From positions 3,162,001 through 3,226,000 of the forward strand of contig NZ_JAJEJV010000004.1 in the NCBI RefSeq assembly GCF_021390675.1: a DNA stretch of 64,000 bases. The letters run 5' to 3'. The notes under the pieces were generated by a model, which saw only the letters and a program-made list of their open reading frames with translations, had not been told where the DNA came from and searched no databases. A program made the position numbers and the translations under genes. This stretch comes from Dyella sp. 2HG41-7. Its GTDB lineage: Bacteria > Pseudomonadota > Gammaproteobacteria > Xanthomonadales > Rhodanobacteraceae. Of this stretch, positions 51,612 to 60,855 are shown piece by piece; positions within the stretch are counted from its first letter, which is position 1, and the number at the start of each line of letters is the position of its first letter.

Positions 51612-51626
51612 GCAAAATTGAATTGC
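51612..51626. promoter_or_regulatory. Candidate LysR box
   Basis: GCAA-AATTGAA-TTGC is a 15-bp inverted repeat with the 7-base spacer usual for LysR boxes, in the 114-base divergent region between the second LysR gene and the NmrA-like gene. Confidence 0.45.
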
Positions 51627-51712
51627 CATCTATGCCATTGAAGCACAAATAGGCCGAGACCATAGTTCGACCCGTCGATGTGCGACGTCCCCATGTGTCG
51701 AGGAAACCAACT

Positions 51713-52579
51713 ATGTACGCCATTACCGGAGTCACCGGAAAAGTCGGTAGCGAGGTCGCGAAAACTTTGCTCAACAACCATCAACAGGTAAGAGCGGTAC
51801 TTCGCGATCAAAGCAAAGCAAACCGGTGGTCGGCGCTGGGCTGCGAGGTCGCCATCGCGAGCATGGAAGATTCCGCCGCGCTCTCCGCCGCGTTTGCGGA
51901 TGCCGAAGGCGTCTTTATTCTTCCGCCGCCGGATTTCGACCCCGAAGACGGCTTTCCCGAAGCGAAGCGAGCGATTGAATCGATCCGGCTCGCCCTCGAT
52001 CGGGCGCGGCCCCAACGAGTCGTTTGTCTGTCGACGATCGGAGCGCAATCCGAACGCGACAATCTGCTGTCGCAACGCACCCTGATGGAGCAAGCGCTCG
52101 CGAGTCTTTCCGTGCCCATTACGTTTCTCCGACCCGCTTGGTTTATGGAGAATTTCGCGTGGGATGTGGCATCGGCAAAACGCGATGGCGTGATAGCCAG
52201 CTTTCTTCAACCGATCGAGCGCGCCATCCCGATGATTGCGACGGCGGATGTCGGACGCGTCGCTGCGGAACTGCTGCAAGAAAGCTGGACCGGAAACCGC
52301 ATCGTCGAACTTGAAGCCAGCACACGCGTCGCGCCCATCGATGCAGCGACCGTATTCTCCAATGTCCTAGGGCGCCCCGTTCGCGCCGAAGCCATTCCCC
52401 GTGACACGTGGGAGCCGATGTTCCGATCACAGGGTATGCAACATCCTATGCATCGCATTCGCATGCTGGATGGCTTTAACGAAGGTTGGATTCGGTTCGA
52501 ATCCGACGATGCGAATATCCGCAAAGGCGCTTTGTCGCTGGAAGATGTTCTTCGCGAGTTGGTGCGGCATACCGACTGA
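51713..52579 (+). CDS. NmrA-like NAD(P)-binding protein
   Basis: A 288-residue Rossmann protein: MYAITGVTGKVGSEVAKTLL (GxxGxxG), RAVLRDQSKANRW, VFILPPPDF, VVCLSTIGAQSERDN and FLRPAWFMENF are typical of the NmrA/QOR2-like atypical SDR group; the canonical Tyr-Lys pair is absent. AGGAAA precedes the ATG. Members act as NAD(P)H-dependent quinone reductases or redox sensors. It is divergent from a LysR regulator. Confidence 0.88.
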   Translation: MYAITGVTGKVGSEVAKTLLNNHQQVRAVLRDQSKANRWSALGCEVAIASMEDSAALSAAFADAEGVFILPPPDFDPEDGFPEAKRAIESIRLALDRARPQRVVCLSTIGAQSERDNLLSQRTLMEQALASLSVPITFLRPAWFMENFAWDVASAKRDGVIASFLQPIERAIPMIATADVGRVAAELLQESWTGNRIVELEASTRVAPIDAATVFSNVLGRPVRAEAIPRDTWEPMFRSQGMQHPMHRIRMLDGFNEGWIRFESDDANIRKGALSLEDVLRELVRHTD

Positions 52580-52755
52580 ACGACATCGATTCGTATCGCT
52601 AATCGCAGGGTCTCCGACACGCCACGCACTCGCATGAAGAAAATCGTTTGAAGGGATATCTGTAGCAAAGCTTTAACAGACGCGATCCGCCATCCGTGTA
52701 CTGTGCATGTTCTACTTGATAGAGCCAGACGAAGATCTCAATCGGGGAGAACGAC

Positions 52756-54135
52756 ATGAGCCGTGTTTTCGATGCGATCGTCATCGGCGCCGGGCAAGCG
52801 GGGCCTTCTTTGGCAGGTCGTTTGACCGATGCGGGCATGAAGGTGGCGTTGGTGGAGCGTCACTTGTTCGGTGGCACTTGCGTCAATACCGGTTGCATGC
52901 CCACCAAGACGCTGGTGGCCAGTGCGCGCGTCGCACATCAAGTGCGGCGCGCTGCGGATTATGGCGTCGTGGTAAACGGCGGCGTGGGCATCGATTTGCC
53001 GCGCGCGATGGCGCGAGCGCACAAGGTGTCGGAAACGTCCCGAGGAAACATAGAGCGTTGGCTCGGCGGCATGAAAAACATGAACGTGTTGCGAGGACAC
53101 GCTCGGTTCGAGCGCTCCGATACGTTGCGTGTCGGCGACGAGTCGATTTCAGCGCCGCGCATTTTTATCAACGTCGGCGGTCGCGCGCGCATTCCCGAGG
53201 ATATGCCCGGTGTGGACAAGATCGACTATCTCACCAATACGTCGATCCTTGAGCTTACGACGCTTCCCCGACATCTTGCCGTGATCGGCGGCAGCTACAT
53301 CGGCCTCGAATACGCGCAGATGTTTCGTCGTTTTGGCTGCAAGGTCACGGTGGTAGAGCGTCAGTCCCGATTGATAGCGCGTGAAGACGAGGATGTTTCC
53401 GAAACCATCCGAAACATCCTCGAAGCCGAAGGCATTACCGTGCGTACGAACGCCGAATGCATCGCGTTCGCGCGCCATGCGGAAGGCGCCATGGTGAAAG
53501 TCGACTGCAGTTCCGGCGATAGCGACATCGTCGCCAGCCATGTGCTGTTGGCCGTGGGCCGCCGCCCGAACACGGACGATCTTGGCTTGGAAAACGCCGG
53601 CATTCGCACCGACGAACATGGCTACATCGTCGTCGACGACGCGCTGGCGACCAACGTACCGGGCGTCTGGGCCATGGGCGATTGCAATGGCCGAGGCGCG
53701 TTTACGCACACCTCCTACAACGACTACGAGATCATCGCCGCGAATTTGCTCGACGGCGCGCAGCGGCGCGTTTCATCGCGAATTCTCGGCTATGCGCTGT
53801 TTACCGATCCGCCGCTAGGGCGCGTCGGCATGACAGACACGCAAGCACGCGCCAGCGGAAGACGATTACTAATCTCCAAACGTCCCATGACACGCGTTGG
53901 ACGCGCGGTCGAAAGCGACGAGACGCAAGGCTTTATGAAAGTCGTCGCCGACGCCGACACCCGGCGCATTCTCGGCGCCGCCATTTTAGGAATGAGCGGC
54001 GACGAAGCCATCCATGGCGTGCTCGATCTGATGAATGCCGACGCACCTTTCGACACATTGAAGTGGGCCGTGCCGATTCATCCCACCGTATCGGAATTGC
54101 TACCCACCCTTGTGGGCGACCTCGAGCCTCTTTAG
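52756..54135 (+). CDS. FAD-dependent pyridine-nucleotide disulfide oxidoreductase
   Basis: A 459-residue class I flavin disulfide reductase. FDAIVIGAGQAGPSLAGRL binds FAD and GGTCVNTGCMPTKT holds the redox pair Cys42/Cys47. LAVIGGSYIGLEYAQMFRRFGCKVTVVE is the NAD(P) fold, VWAMGDCNGRGAFTHTS the second FAD motif, and VPIHPTVSELLP contains the C-terminal catalytic His-Glu. It resembles mercuric-reductase-like and dihydrolipoamide-dehydrogenase-like proteins, but lacks the MerA N-terminal metal domain and C-terminal Cys pair, so mercury reduction is unlikely. GGGGAG lies before the ATG. Physiological substrate unknown. Confidence 0.92.
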   Translation: MSRVFDAIVIGAGQAGPSLAGRLTDAGMKVALVERHLFGGTCVNTGCMPTKTLVASARVAHQVRRAADYGVVVNGGVGIDLPRAMARAHKVSETSRGNIERWLGGMKNMNVLRGHARFERSDTLRVGDESISAPRIFINVGGRARIPEDMPGVDKIDYLTNTSILELTTLPRHLAVIGGSYIGLEYAQMFRRFGCKVTVVERQSRLIAREDEDVSETIRNILEAEGITVRTNAECIAFARHAEGAMVKVDCSSGDSDIVASHVLLAVGRRPNTDDLGLENAGIRTDEHGYIVVDDALATNVPGVWAMGDCNGRGAFTHTSYNDYEIIAANLLDGAQRRVSSRILGYALFTDPPLGRVGMTDTQARASGRRLLISKRPMTRVGRAVESDETQGFMKVVADADTRRILGAAILGMSGDEAIHGVLDLMNADAPFDTLKWAVPIHPTVSELLPTLVGDLEPL

Positions 54136-54155
54136 AGCGCATCAAATACATGGCA

Positions 54156-54737
54156 TCAACCATTACCGTATTCTGCCGGAACCACGTAGTCGCCAACACT
54201 CAAACCATAAACAAGGCGGTGTTTCATCGCTTTTACGATCGGTGCTATGCCGTCGTTTTGAATACTCGCGTCACGAACGTCCCGCACCGTTAAATCGATA
54301 AGACGCGGTCCGTCGCAAAGCGCCGCAACAATACGATTTTCGTCACCCGCTTTCGTTGCTGACGGTTCTACTTGGGAAGCATTGCAATACGTTTCATTGC
54401 TCGCACCCTGTTCCGCATCGACATAAAGAACGACGCGCGGAGCGTTGGCGAGTTTTCCGTGTGCATTGGCAGTTGCCGCGTATTGATCCGGCGTCGTTCC
54501 GTTTGGAATCTGCTTTGCCAATTCTTCAGATCCAAGCCGTTGCACGCTTCCGTGCACTTCTATCGGCAACGCGTCCATCTGTGGCTTCCACCGAAAAACG
54601 GTGTCGCTCGGGTTAATCGATTGCGTTTGCAACGTGCCGTTGCATCCTGCCAAAAATAAAATCAATGGCATCAGCGCAACAAGGACACGACTTGCCTTGA
54701 CGCCCCTTGCGGGACGTGTTTTTAAACTAGCTTTCAT
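54156..54737 (-). CDS. Hypothetical lipoprotein
   Basis: A 193-residue protein with a lipoprotein signal (VLVALMPLILFLAGC, Cys32). The mature part has two later Cys (TYCNASQ, AALCDGPRL) that could form a disulfide. Its last ~50 residues (RLIDLTVRDVRDASIQNDGIAPIVKAMKHRLVYGL) are regular. GGAG is nine bases before the ATG. I do not recognise the family. The gene looks less GC-rich than its neighbours, possibly a sign of transfer. It converges on the disulfide oxidoreductase gene. Confidence 0.75.
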   Translation of the reverse strand: MKASLKTRPARGVKASRVLVALMPLILFLAGCNGTLQTQSINPSDTVFRWKPQMDALPIEVHGSVQRLGSEELAKQIPNGTTPDQYAATANAHGKLANAPRVVLYVDAEQGASNETYCNASQVEPSATKAGDENRIVAALCDGPRLIDLTVRDVRDASIQNDGIAPIVKAMKHRLVYGLSVGDYVVPAEYGNG

Positions 54738-54887
54738 GGGGTTATCTCCAGTTACTTGGCGCAACCGGGCATTTACCAATGCCCCGTCCGCGCCATTTGT
54801 CTTTATTCGCGTATCGAGATTCCGTTACCCGAAGACGGAGAAAATGAAAATGCATGTTCCTTTACGCATGGAATGAAGCAACGCATC

Positions 54888-55829
54888 TCAAACGGATCTG
54901 GGGACAAATCCGGGCACACCCGTTTCCACGACGGGATTCAATCGGATAATGGTCGTAACGCGATCCTGCATTTCCTGCATCGCGTCGTCGGGCAACAAGG
55001 AAACATCGAAGTTTTCCTTAATGTGACCAGGGTTCGTCGACGTGGTCAGAAAGGCCGTACCGCGCTGCGCGGCCCACGCAAGTGCTACCTGAGCGGGTGT
55101 TTTACCGACACGCTGGGCGATGGCCGTTATGACCCGATCGTCGGTAATTTTAGGCTTCATGCCATGACCCAAGGGCGCGAATGCGAGAAATACGATGCCG
55201 TGCCGCTTGCAGAAGTCGAGCAGTTCCCACTCGGGTAAATACGGATGGCTCTCGACTTGAACGACAGCGGGCTTGATGCGCGCAACCGCGACAATCTCTT
55301 TCAGCTTCTCCAGCGTAATATCCGAAAGCCCAATCGCCCTTACCTTGCCTTCATCGACGAGACGCTCCATGGCGCGCCATGTCTCGATGAGCGTCACTTC
55401 CGTGTCGTAGAGCAGCTCGCCGCGCTCATTGGCAGGAAACATCTCGTCGCCGGGCTTGAACGCAAACGGCGTGTGCATCAAATAGCAGTCGAGGTAATCG
55501 AGTTGCAGACGACGAAGACTTGCTTCGAAGGCGAGCTTGACGCGATCAGGACGGTGGTTGTTGTTCCATAGCTTGGTGGTGATGAACAACTCCTCGCGCT
55601 TCGCCACGCCTTCGTCCAACGCCTCCTTCACCGCTGCGCCGACCGCTTCTTCTGTGCGATAGAGCTCAGCGCTGTCGATATGCCGGAATCCGACTTCCAG
55701 CGCAACTTTGATCGCCTGTTTGGCCGCGGCCAAGTCGGGAATCAACGAACCGAAACCGACGACCGGAATTGCTCCTGTTCCGTGAACCAGGGGAATTTTT
55801 TTTTGACTCAAATCGTTTGAAGTAAGCAT
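54888..55829 (-). CDS. Aldo/keto reductase
   Basis: A 313-residue AKR. The tetrad is complete: Asp52 and Tyr57 (HIDSAELYRTE), Lys86 (TTKLWN) and His119 (YLMHTP). IPVVGFGSLIPD, AIGLSDITLEKL, VVQVESHPYLPEWELLDFC and PAQVALAWAAQRGTAFLTTSTNPGHIKEN match NADPH-dependent members that reduce aldehydes or ketones. It is upstream of, and in the same direction as, the outer-membrane factor gene of the efflux operon's strand; a shared transcript is not evident. Weak GAG before the ATG. Confidence 0.93.
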   Translation of the reverse strand: MLTSNDLSQKKIPLVHGTGAIPVVGFGSLIPDLAAAKQAIKVALEVGFRHIDSAELYRTEEAVGAAVKEALDEGVAKREELFITTKLWNNNHRPDRVKLAFEASLRRLQLDYLDCYLMHTPFAFKPGDEMFPANERGELLYDTEVTLIETWRAMERLVDEGKVRAIGLSDITLEKLKEIVAVARIKPAVVQVESHPYLPEWELLDFCKRHGIVFLAFAPLGHGMKPKITDDRVITAIAQRVGKTPAQVALAWAAQRGTAFLTTSTNPGHIKENFDVSLLPDDAMQEMQDRVTTIIRLNPVVETGVPGFVPRSV

Positions 55830-55870
55830 GTCTGTATTCTCATTTCAGGGTCCGGGTTGTATCCGGGCGT

Positions 55871-57340
55871 TTATGGTTTCTCGCTGTATGCCAGGCGGTG
55901 TTCGAATGCACCGTTGGCGTTGCCGCCAAGTGCGATGGAAAGCTGTACGGTGTCCAGGTAACGCGCTGTCTTCGCCTGAATCTGGCCGATCAGCGCGCGT
56001 TGATAGCTCCGCTCGGCGTCCAATACCTGGAGAACGCCGGTTTCGCCCACCTGATAGCCCTGCTGGTTCAACGTCAGGCTGGTTTGCGCGGCGCTCAATG
56101 CACGTTCCTGCGCGGCATATTCGTCCGTGTCATGGTTCACCGCCTGCAGAACATCGGCCACCTGCCCCAGCGATTCGACGACCGTCTGTCGATAGTTGGC
56201 GAGGGATGCGTTGTAACCGTCGATCGAACCGCGGCGATTAGCTTTGAGCGTGCCGCCGGCGTAAATCGGACCGGCCAAGCCGGCAGCCATTCCCCATAGC
56301 GTTCCGATGCCGGGGCCTGCTTGTGTGAGCGACGCCGAGATCGTCAGATGCGGATACATATCCGCAGTCGCCACACCAACCGCTGCATTGGCTGCATGAA
56401 GCTGCGCTTCGGCGGCGAGAATGTCCGGTCTTTCACGAACAAGCTCGGATGGCAGACTGACGGGCATATTTTCCGGCGAGCTGAAATCGCTCAAATCGAA
56501 GTCCGGCGGCGTCCCATCGCCAGGGCTCTTTCCCATCAGAATGGACAGCGCATGCCGCGCCACGTCGCGCTGCTGCGCAAGTGGCGGCAGCAAGGTTTCG
56601 TCTTGCGCGAGTTGCGTGGTGGCGAGTGCGATATCGATCTGCGTGACGCTGCCGTATTGATGGGCAACGCGAACGAGTTCGAGATTCTTTTTATCGTCGG
56701 CAATCAATACTTGGACGGCGTCAATCTGAGCGCGCGCGGAGGCAAGCAGAACCGCCTCGCTGGCGACTTTGCCCGTCACGGTCAAATAAGCCGCATCGAA
56801 TCGATGGCCCTGCACTTCCGCGAGGGCCGTACGCTCCTCAACGAGGCGCTTGGTGCCGCCGAATATGTCGAAATCGAAACTCACTTGCGGGCCGACCGAG
56901 TAAAAGCCGGACGTCGCTGTTCCGGCGCCTTCGTTCGCGCGTTGGCGGCCGCCTTGAGCGCCAAATCCAACTTGCGGACGCAATCCGCCCGCCGCCGAAG
57001 CAATCGCCTCGTTCGCCTGAGCGATCGTCGCATCGGCTGCTTGTAGATCGAAATTGCCGGCGATGGCTCTCTGCATCACGCCATCGAGCTTGGTCGAGCC
57101 AAGCGTCGACCACCACTCGCCTTCTATCTTTTTGCCGAGATCCATATGTGGCGCATCCGCCGCGTTGCCGGCCGATGTAAGAACGCGTTCGGCCTGCGCG
57201 TCGTAATGCTGCGCAGCAGGTGCGGCAGGCCTTTCGAAGTTGGGCCCCACCATGCAAGCGGACAACAACGCCGACATGACGGTGGGAACAAGGGCCACCC
57301 GAGCAACGCGACCCAACGGCATCGATGTGATCAGGTTCAT
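55871..57340 (-). CDS. Outer-membrane efflux lipoprotein (NodT family)
   Basis: A 489-residue outer-membrane factor. LSAC (Cys29) is the lipobox, MVGPNFERPAAP the NodT N-terminus, and LPSELVRERPDILAAEAQLHAANAAVGVATADMYPHLTISASLTQAGPG the family core. GGGAG is seven bases before the ATG. It lies 18 bases after the DHA2 transporter and completes a HlyD-MFS-OMF tripartite drug exporter. Confidence 0.92.
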   Translation of the reverse strand: MNLITSMPLGRVARVALVPTVMSALLSACMVGPNFERPAAPAAQHYDAQAERVLTSAGNAADAPHMDLGKKIEGEWWSTLGSTKLDGVMQRAIAGNFDLQAADATIAQANEAIASAAGGLRPQVGFGAQGGRQRANEGAGTATSGFYSVGPQVSFDFDIFGGTKRLVEERTALAEVQGHRFDAAYLTVTGKVASEAVLLASARAQIDAVQVLIADDKKNLELVRVAHQYGSVTQIDIALATTQLAQDETLLPPLAQQRDVARHALSILMGKSPGDGTPPDFDLSDFSSPENMPVSLPSELVRERPDILAAEAQLHAANAAVGVATADMYPHLTISASLTQAGPGIGTLWGMAAGLAGPIYAGGTLKANRRGSIDGYNASLANYRQTVVESLGQVADVLQAVNHDTDEYAAQERALSAAQTSLTLNQQGYQVGETGVLQVLDAERSYQRALIGQIQAKTARYLDTVQLSIALGGNANGAFEHRLAYSEKP

Positions 57341-57358
57341 GTTGCGACTCCCGGATAA

Positions 57359-58855
57359 TCAGTTGGCGACACGCGGCTTGCGAAGAAACAGAACGAGCGG
57401 ACTCACGATCAACATGACCATCATCAAAATCTTGAATTGATCGATGATCGCGACGATCGCCGCTTGGCCCGTCACTAAATCGTTCATCGATGCGAGGCTG
57501 TGCAGCGACAGAGAGCCGCCCGCATCGCCGGCGATGCGATACGACCGAAGATTCTTGGCAAGCGCCAAGTGCATGCTCTGTGTGTTGTTGAAGAAGAAGA
57601 TCTGCACGATTGCGATACCAATCGTGCTGCCGTAGAGGCGGGCCAGATTGAACAGCCCCGTGCCTTCCGAGCGAAGATTCGGGGCCAGCGTGCTGAAGGC
57701 GCCCCTCGTGATTGCCGGCATCAGAATCCCCAGGCCCGCGCCCTGGATGACACCGGCCCAAACGACCGGCCACCAATACATCAGCGGCGAGTAATCGAGC
57801 ATGCGCCAGTTGCCATAGACCACGAGGGCCAGCCCACCGATCAGAAGCACTCGGTTGTCCACGCGTGTGGGCGGACGCCACGTCAACAACACAGCGCCCA
57901 CTAACGCGACGCCGCGCGGAATCGTGACGTAGCCAGCGGTATGCGCCGGGTAACCCAGCAACTCTTCGAGCATGGGCGAGGTCAACGCCAACGTCGGCAG
58001 CAATACGAAGCCGAGTGCGAAGAACATCATCGTCGAAAGACCGAAATTGCGATCCTTGAACAACGCCTTGTTGAGAAAGTGCTGGTCTTTCGTCAACACA
58101 TGCACGATAAAAAAATAGAAGCCGAGCGCGGATGCCATCGCTTCCAGCCAAATCTCTGTCGAAGCAAACCAATCCATGCGCTCGCCACGGTCGAGCAACA
58201 TCTGTAGTGCTGCGATTCCTACGGAGAATGTCGCCAGTCCAAAGAAGTCGAAACGCGGTGTCTTTTCCGCCTTCTTCTCCTTCAGGTAGAGACTCATCGT
58301 CAATGCGATAAACGCGGCGATCGGAAGACTGAGATAAAAGATCGAACGCCAACCGATATATTCGCTCAGCCACCCGCCGATGGCCGGCCCGCTAAGCATC
58401 CCCAGCAGCGCGGTGACGTTCCATAGCAGCCCAATATGGCCGTGACGCAGCGGCGGAAGCTCATCGAGCAAGATCGATATCGACAACGGAGCGAGCGCGC
58501 CACCCGCCGCACCTTGCAGGATGCGCGCCAATACAAACTGCAGCGGCGTCGTCGCCAGCGTGTCGAGGATCAGAGCTAGACCGAATAGTGCGATCGAAAC
58601 CTGAAATACAGCCTTTCTGCCGAACTTACCCGATAGCCAATGCGTCAAAGGCATAACCATCGCGCTTGCTGCGATATAAGACGTAAAGACCCAACCGATC
58701 TCGTCGTCCGCCATCGACAATGCGCCTTGCACGTACTCGATGGCCGCATTCGGTATGGATATGTTGATCGCCTGCATAAAGGTCGCAAGCATCGCCGCCG
58801 CGATGAGATAACGATGCGAGATCGCAGCGGCGCCGGTAGCGGGTACCGCAGTCAT
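57359..58855 (-). CDS. DHA2-family MFS drug exporter (EmrB-like)
   Basis: A 498-residue, 14-helix MFS permease. NISIPNAAIEYVQGALSMADDEIGWVFTSYIAASAMVMPLTHWLSGKFGRKAVF is the DHA2 N-terminal half, with LSGKFGRK as motif A. FVLARILQGAAGGALAPLS is motif B and LGMLSGPAIGGWLSEYIGWRSIFYLSLPIA motif C, the antiporter signature. It exports hydrophobic drugs or toxic compounds through the adaptor and outer-membrane factor. It overlaps the HlyD gene by four bases (ATGA). Confidence 0.93.
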   Translation of the reverse strand: MTAVPATGAAAISHRYLIAAAMLATFMQAINISIPNAAIEYVQGALSMADDEIGWVFTSYIAASAMVMPLTHWLSGKFGRKAVFQVSIALFGLALILDTLATTPLQFVLARILQGAAGGALAPLSISILLDELPPLRHGHIGLLWNVTALLGMLSGPAIGGWLSEYIGWRSIFYLSLPIAAFIALTMSLYLKEKKAEKTPRFDFFGLATFSVGIAALQMLLDRGERMDWFASTEIWLEAMASALGFYFFIVHVLTKDQHFLNKALFKDRNFGLSTMMFFALGFVLLPTLALTSPMLEELLGYPAHTAGYVTIPRGVALVGAVLLTWRPPTRVDNRVLLIGGLALVVYGNWRMLDYSPLMYWWPVVWAGVIQGAGLGILMPAITRGAFSTLAPNLRSEGTGLFNLARLYGSTIGIAIVQIFFFNNTQSMHLALAKNLRSYRIAGDAGGSLSLHSLASMNDLVTGQAAIVAIIDQFKILMMVMLIVSPLVLFLRKPRVAN

Positions 58856-59964
58856 GAACGTGCTCCGCCGCGAAGACTCGGCGCGACATCCGCCTGCTTG
58901 GTATCGACATGTGCGGTAACGCTCATGCCGGAATACAGCGGCCACTTCGGATCAACGTTATCGAACTCCAATCGCACCGGCATGCGTTGCACGACTTTCA
59001 CCCAGTTGCCGGTGGCGTTCTCGGGCGGCAATACCGAGAATTCCGATCCGGTGCCGGGACTGATGCTCACCACATGCGCCTTGAAACCGTGTCCGGGATA
59101 CGTGTCGACGTCGATGATCGCGGTCTGGCCTGGCTGCATATGCGTCATGCCGGTTTCGCGGAAGTTCGCTTCGACCCAGACATCCTGGCTCGACATCATC
59201 GAAAACACCGTGGCGCCGCCGTTGACGAAATCGCCCACTTGCAGATCGTCAACTTTGGTGACCACACCATCTTCCGGTGCGACAACCGTGGTGTAGGAGA
59301 GATCGAGCCGCGCGCGCCTCAGTTGCGCCTTCGCCTCGCGCACCGTCGGATGCTGATCGACATCGATATTGGGGTCGCCATTTAATTCGGCGACCGTGTT
59401 GGAAACATCCTGCTGAGCCGACGCAATATGCTGCCGTGCCACCGCGAGGTCCGTTTCGGCTTGTTCGTACGCCGAGCGCGAGGTGAAATCCGTGGCGAGC
59501 AGCGCTTTCTTGCGCGCATATTCATGCTCGTCGAACGCGGCCGAAGCCCTGGCCGATTCCACCTCGGCCAATTGCCGACGATACGTCGCCTTGAGCGCTT
59601 CGACTTGAAGGCGCGAGCTGCCCAGACGAGCCTCCGCTTGTTCCACCGCAATCCGATAAGGCTCCGGGTCAACCTGAAACAGCAGCTGGCCCGTGCGGAC
59701 TCGCTGGTTGTCCTTAACCGCAATCTTCACCACCTGGCCGGCGACGCGGGCGTTGATGGAGACCTTCGCCGCCTGCACGAACGCGTCATCGGTAACGACA
59801 TCGTGCGCGCCGGCCACATACTTGGCGCCCCCACTAATCGCCAGCAATAGCGGCAACCCCGCCATCAAAGGCAGGCGCAGTTTTTCCTTGATATTCCGGC
59901 GCGCCGTCTCGATGCGTTCGCCGGCGCCCTGCCCTTCGACTATTTCGTCAACTTGCTTTTGCAT
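58852..59964 (-). CDS. HlyD/EmrA-family membrane-fusion adaptor
   Basis: A 370-residue adaptor with one N-terminal membrane anchor (LPLMAGLPLLLAISGGAKYV). TDDAFVQAAKVSINARVAGQVVKIAVKDNQRVRTGQLLFQVDP is the first lipoyl half, a coiled-coil hairpin with AEARLGSSRLQVEALKATYRRQLAEVE follows, and LDLSYTTVVAPEDGVVTKVDDLQVGDFV is the second half. GAGGA is seven bases before the ATG. It bridges the DHA2 pump and the outer-membrane factor. First gene of the operon, divergent from tetR. Confidence 0.92.
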   Translation of the reverse strand: MQKQVDEIVEGQGAGERIETARRNIKEKLRLPLMAGLPLLLAISGGAKYVAGAHDVVTDDAFVQAAKVSINARVAGQVVKIAVKDNQRVRTGQLLFQVDPEPYRIAVEQAEARLGSSRLQVEALKATYRRQLAEVESARASAAFDEHEYARKKALLATDFTSRSAYEQAETDLAVARQHIASAQQDVSNTVAELNGDPNIDVDQHPTVREAKAQLRRARLDLSYTTVVAPEDGVVTKVDDLQVGDFVNGGATVFSMMSSQDVWVEANFRETGMTHMQPGQTAIIDVDTYPGHGFKAHVVSISPGTGSEFSVLPPENATGNWVKVVQRMPVRLEFDNVDPKWPLYSGMSVTAHVDTKQADVAPSLRGGARS

Positions 59965-60104
59965 ATCAGATTCCTCAAGGAATCGAGCGGGGATCGTCGG
60001 CCTAGCCAAACCCAATTCGCTCGCGCCCAAAGTTCGTGAAAGTTGATTTTTGTACAGCTTCGAATAATAATAAGCACCGAAATAACCCGAGGTCAAGTAT
60101 TTTT

Positions 60105-60734
60105 ATGCAATCTCGTACAAAAAAAGATTTAGCCGCAAAACGGCCCCGCGGACGGCCACGCGCCTACGACCCGGAAACCGCGCTACGAGCGGCTGCCGAG
60201 GCGTTCTGGAAGACGGGCTATTCAGGTACGTCCCTGGATGACATTTCGGCGGCTACAGGCATGAACCGGCCTAGCCTTAGCGCTGCTTTCGGCGACAAGC
60301 ACGACATTTATGTCAAAGCGCTCAGCGCCTACTGGGAATGGAAGTTTGCGGCGATGCGCGAGGCGTTCGAAGGCGGCGGGACGCTGGCCGAGACGTTGAT
60401 GAGGGTCTACGACGCCACGTTATCTATCTATTTCTCGGGTAACGACCATGTACTTGGATGCTTCGTGGTCGGCACGGCCATTACCGAGGCGCCCGCCGAT
60501 CCGGAAATCCGGGAATGCGTTTCCAAAGGCTTTCACGCACTCGATGCCCACTTCGAAGCGCGCTTCAAACTCGCGCGCGCCGCCGGTGAATTGAAAGAGG
60601 ATGCCGACCCCAAGGCGCTTGCCCAGCTCGCCTCCGCGACCATGCACAGCATGGCTGTCCGCGCACGTTCCGGCACGTCTCGGAACGAGCTGAGGCGGTT
60701 CGCGCAGAAGGCGGTGAACGTGATGTGCGGTTGA
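60105..60734 (+). CDS. TetR-family repressor of the efflux operon
   Basis: A 209-residue TetR protein. A basic N-terminus (KRPRGRPRAYDPE) is followed by the HTH ALRAAAEAFWKTGYSGTSLDDISAATGMNRPSLSAAFGDKHDIYVKAL and a ligand domain containing a single Cys in VLGCFVVG. It diverges from the HlyD gene (140 bases between starts) and most likely represses it. TGTAC sequences near 60050 and 60115 are weak operator candidates. The ligand is unknown. Confidence 0.9.
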   Translation: MQSRTKKDLAAKRPRGRPRAYDPETALRAAAEAFWKTGYSGTSLDDISAATGMNRPSLSAAFGDKHDIYVKALSAYWEWKFAAMREAFEGGGTLAETLMRVYDATLSIYFSGNDHVLGCFVVGTAITEAPADPEIRECVSKGFHALDAHFEARFKLARAAGELKEDADPKALAQLASATMHSMAVRARSGTSRNELRRFAQKAVNVMCG

Positions 60735-60855
60735 TCGTTAGCCGCCAGCGCGCGGGCCGCGTTTGCGAGGGCGCGCACAAACATCGAACTCAGGCGTTTT
60801 GTGCGTCATGAACATCATTTCAGCGAGCAACGGCGCAGCCATGCGATCATGTCGC

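Noticed and set aside
52756-54135. Mercuric reductase (merA)
   Set aside because: Lacks the N-terminal heavy-metal domain and C-terminal Cys pair, and there is no mer operon; called only as a disulfide oxidoreductase.
60050-60122. TTTTTGTAC and GTACAAAAA near the tetR start as an operator
   Set aside because: The halves are about 60 bases apart and one lies inside the coding region; too weak to annotate as a site.
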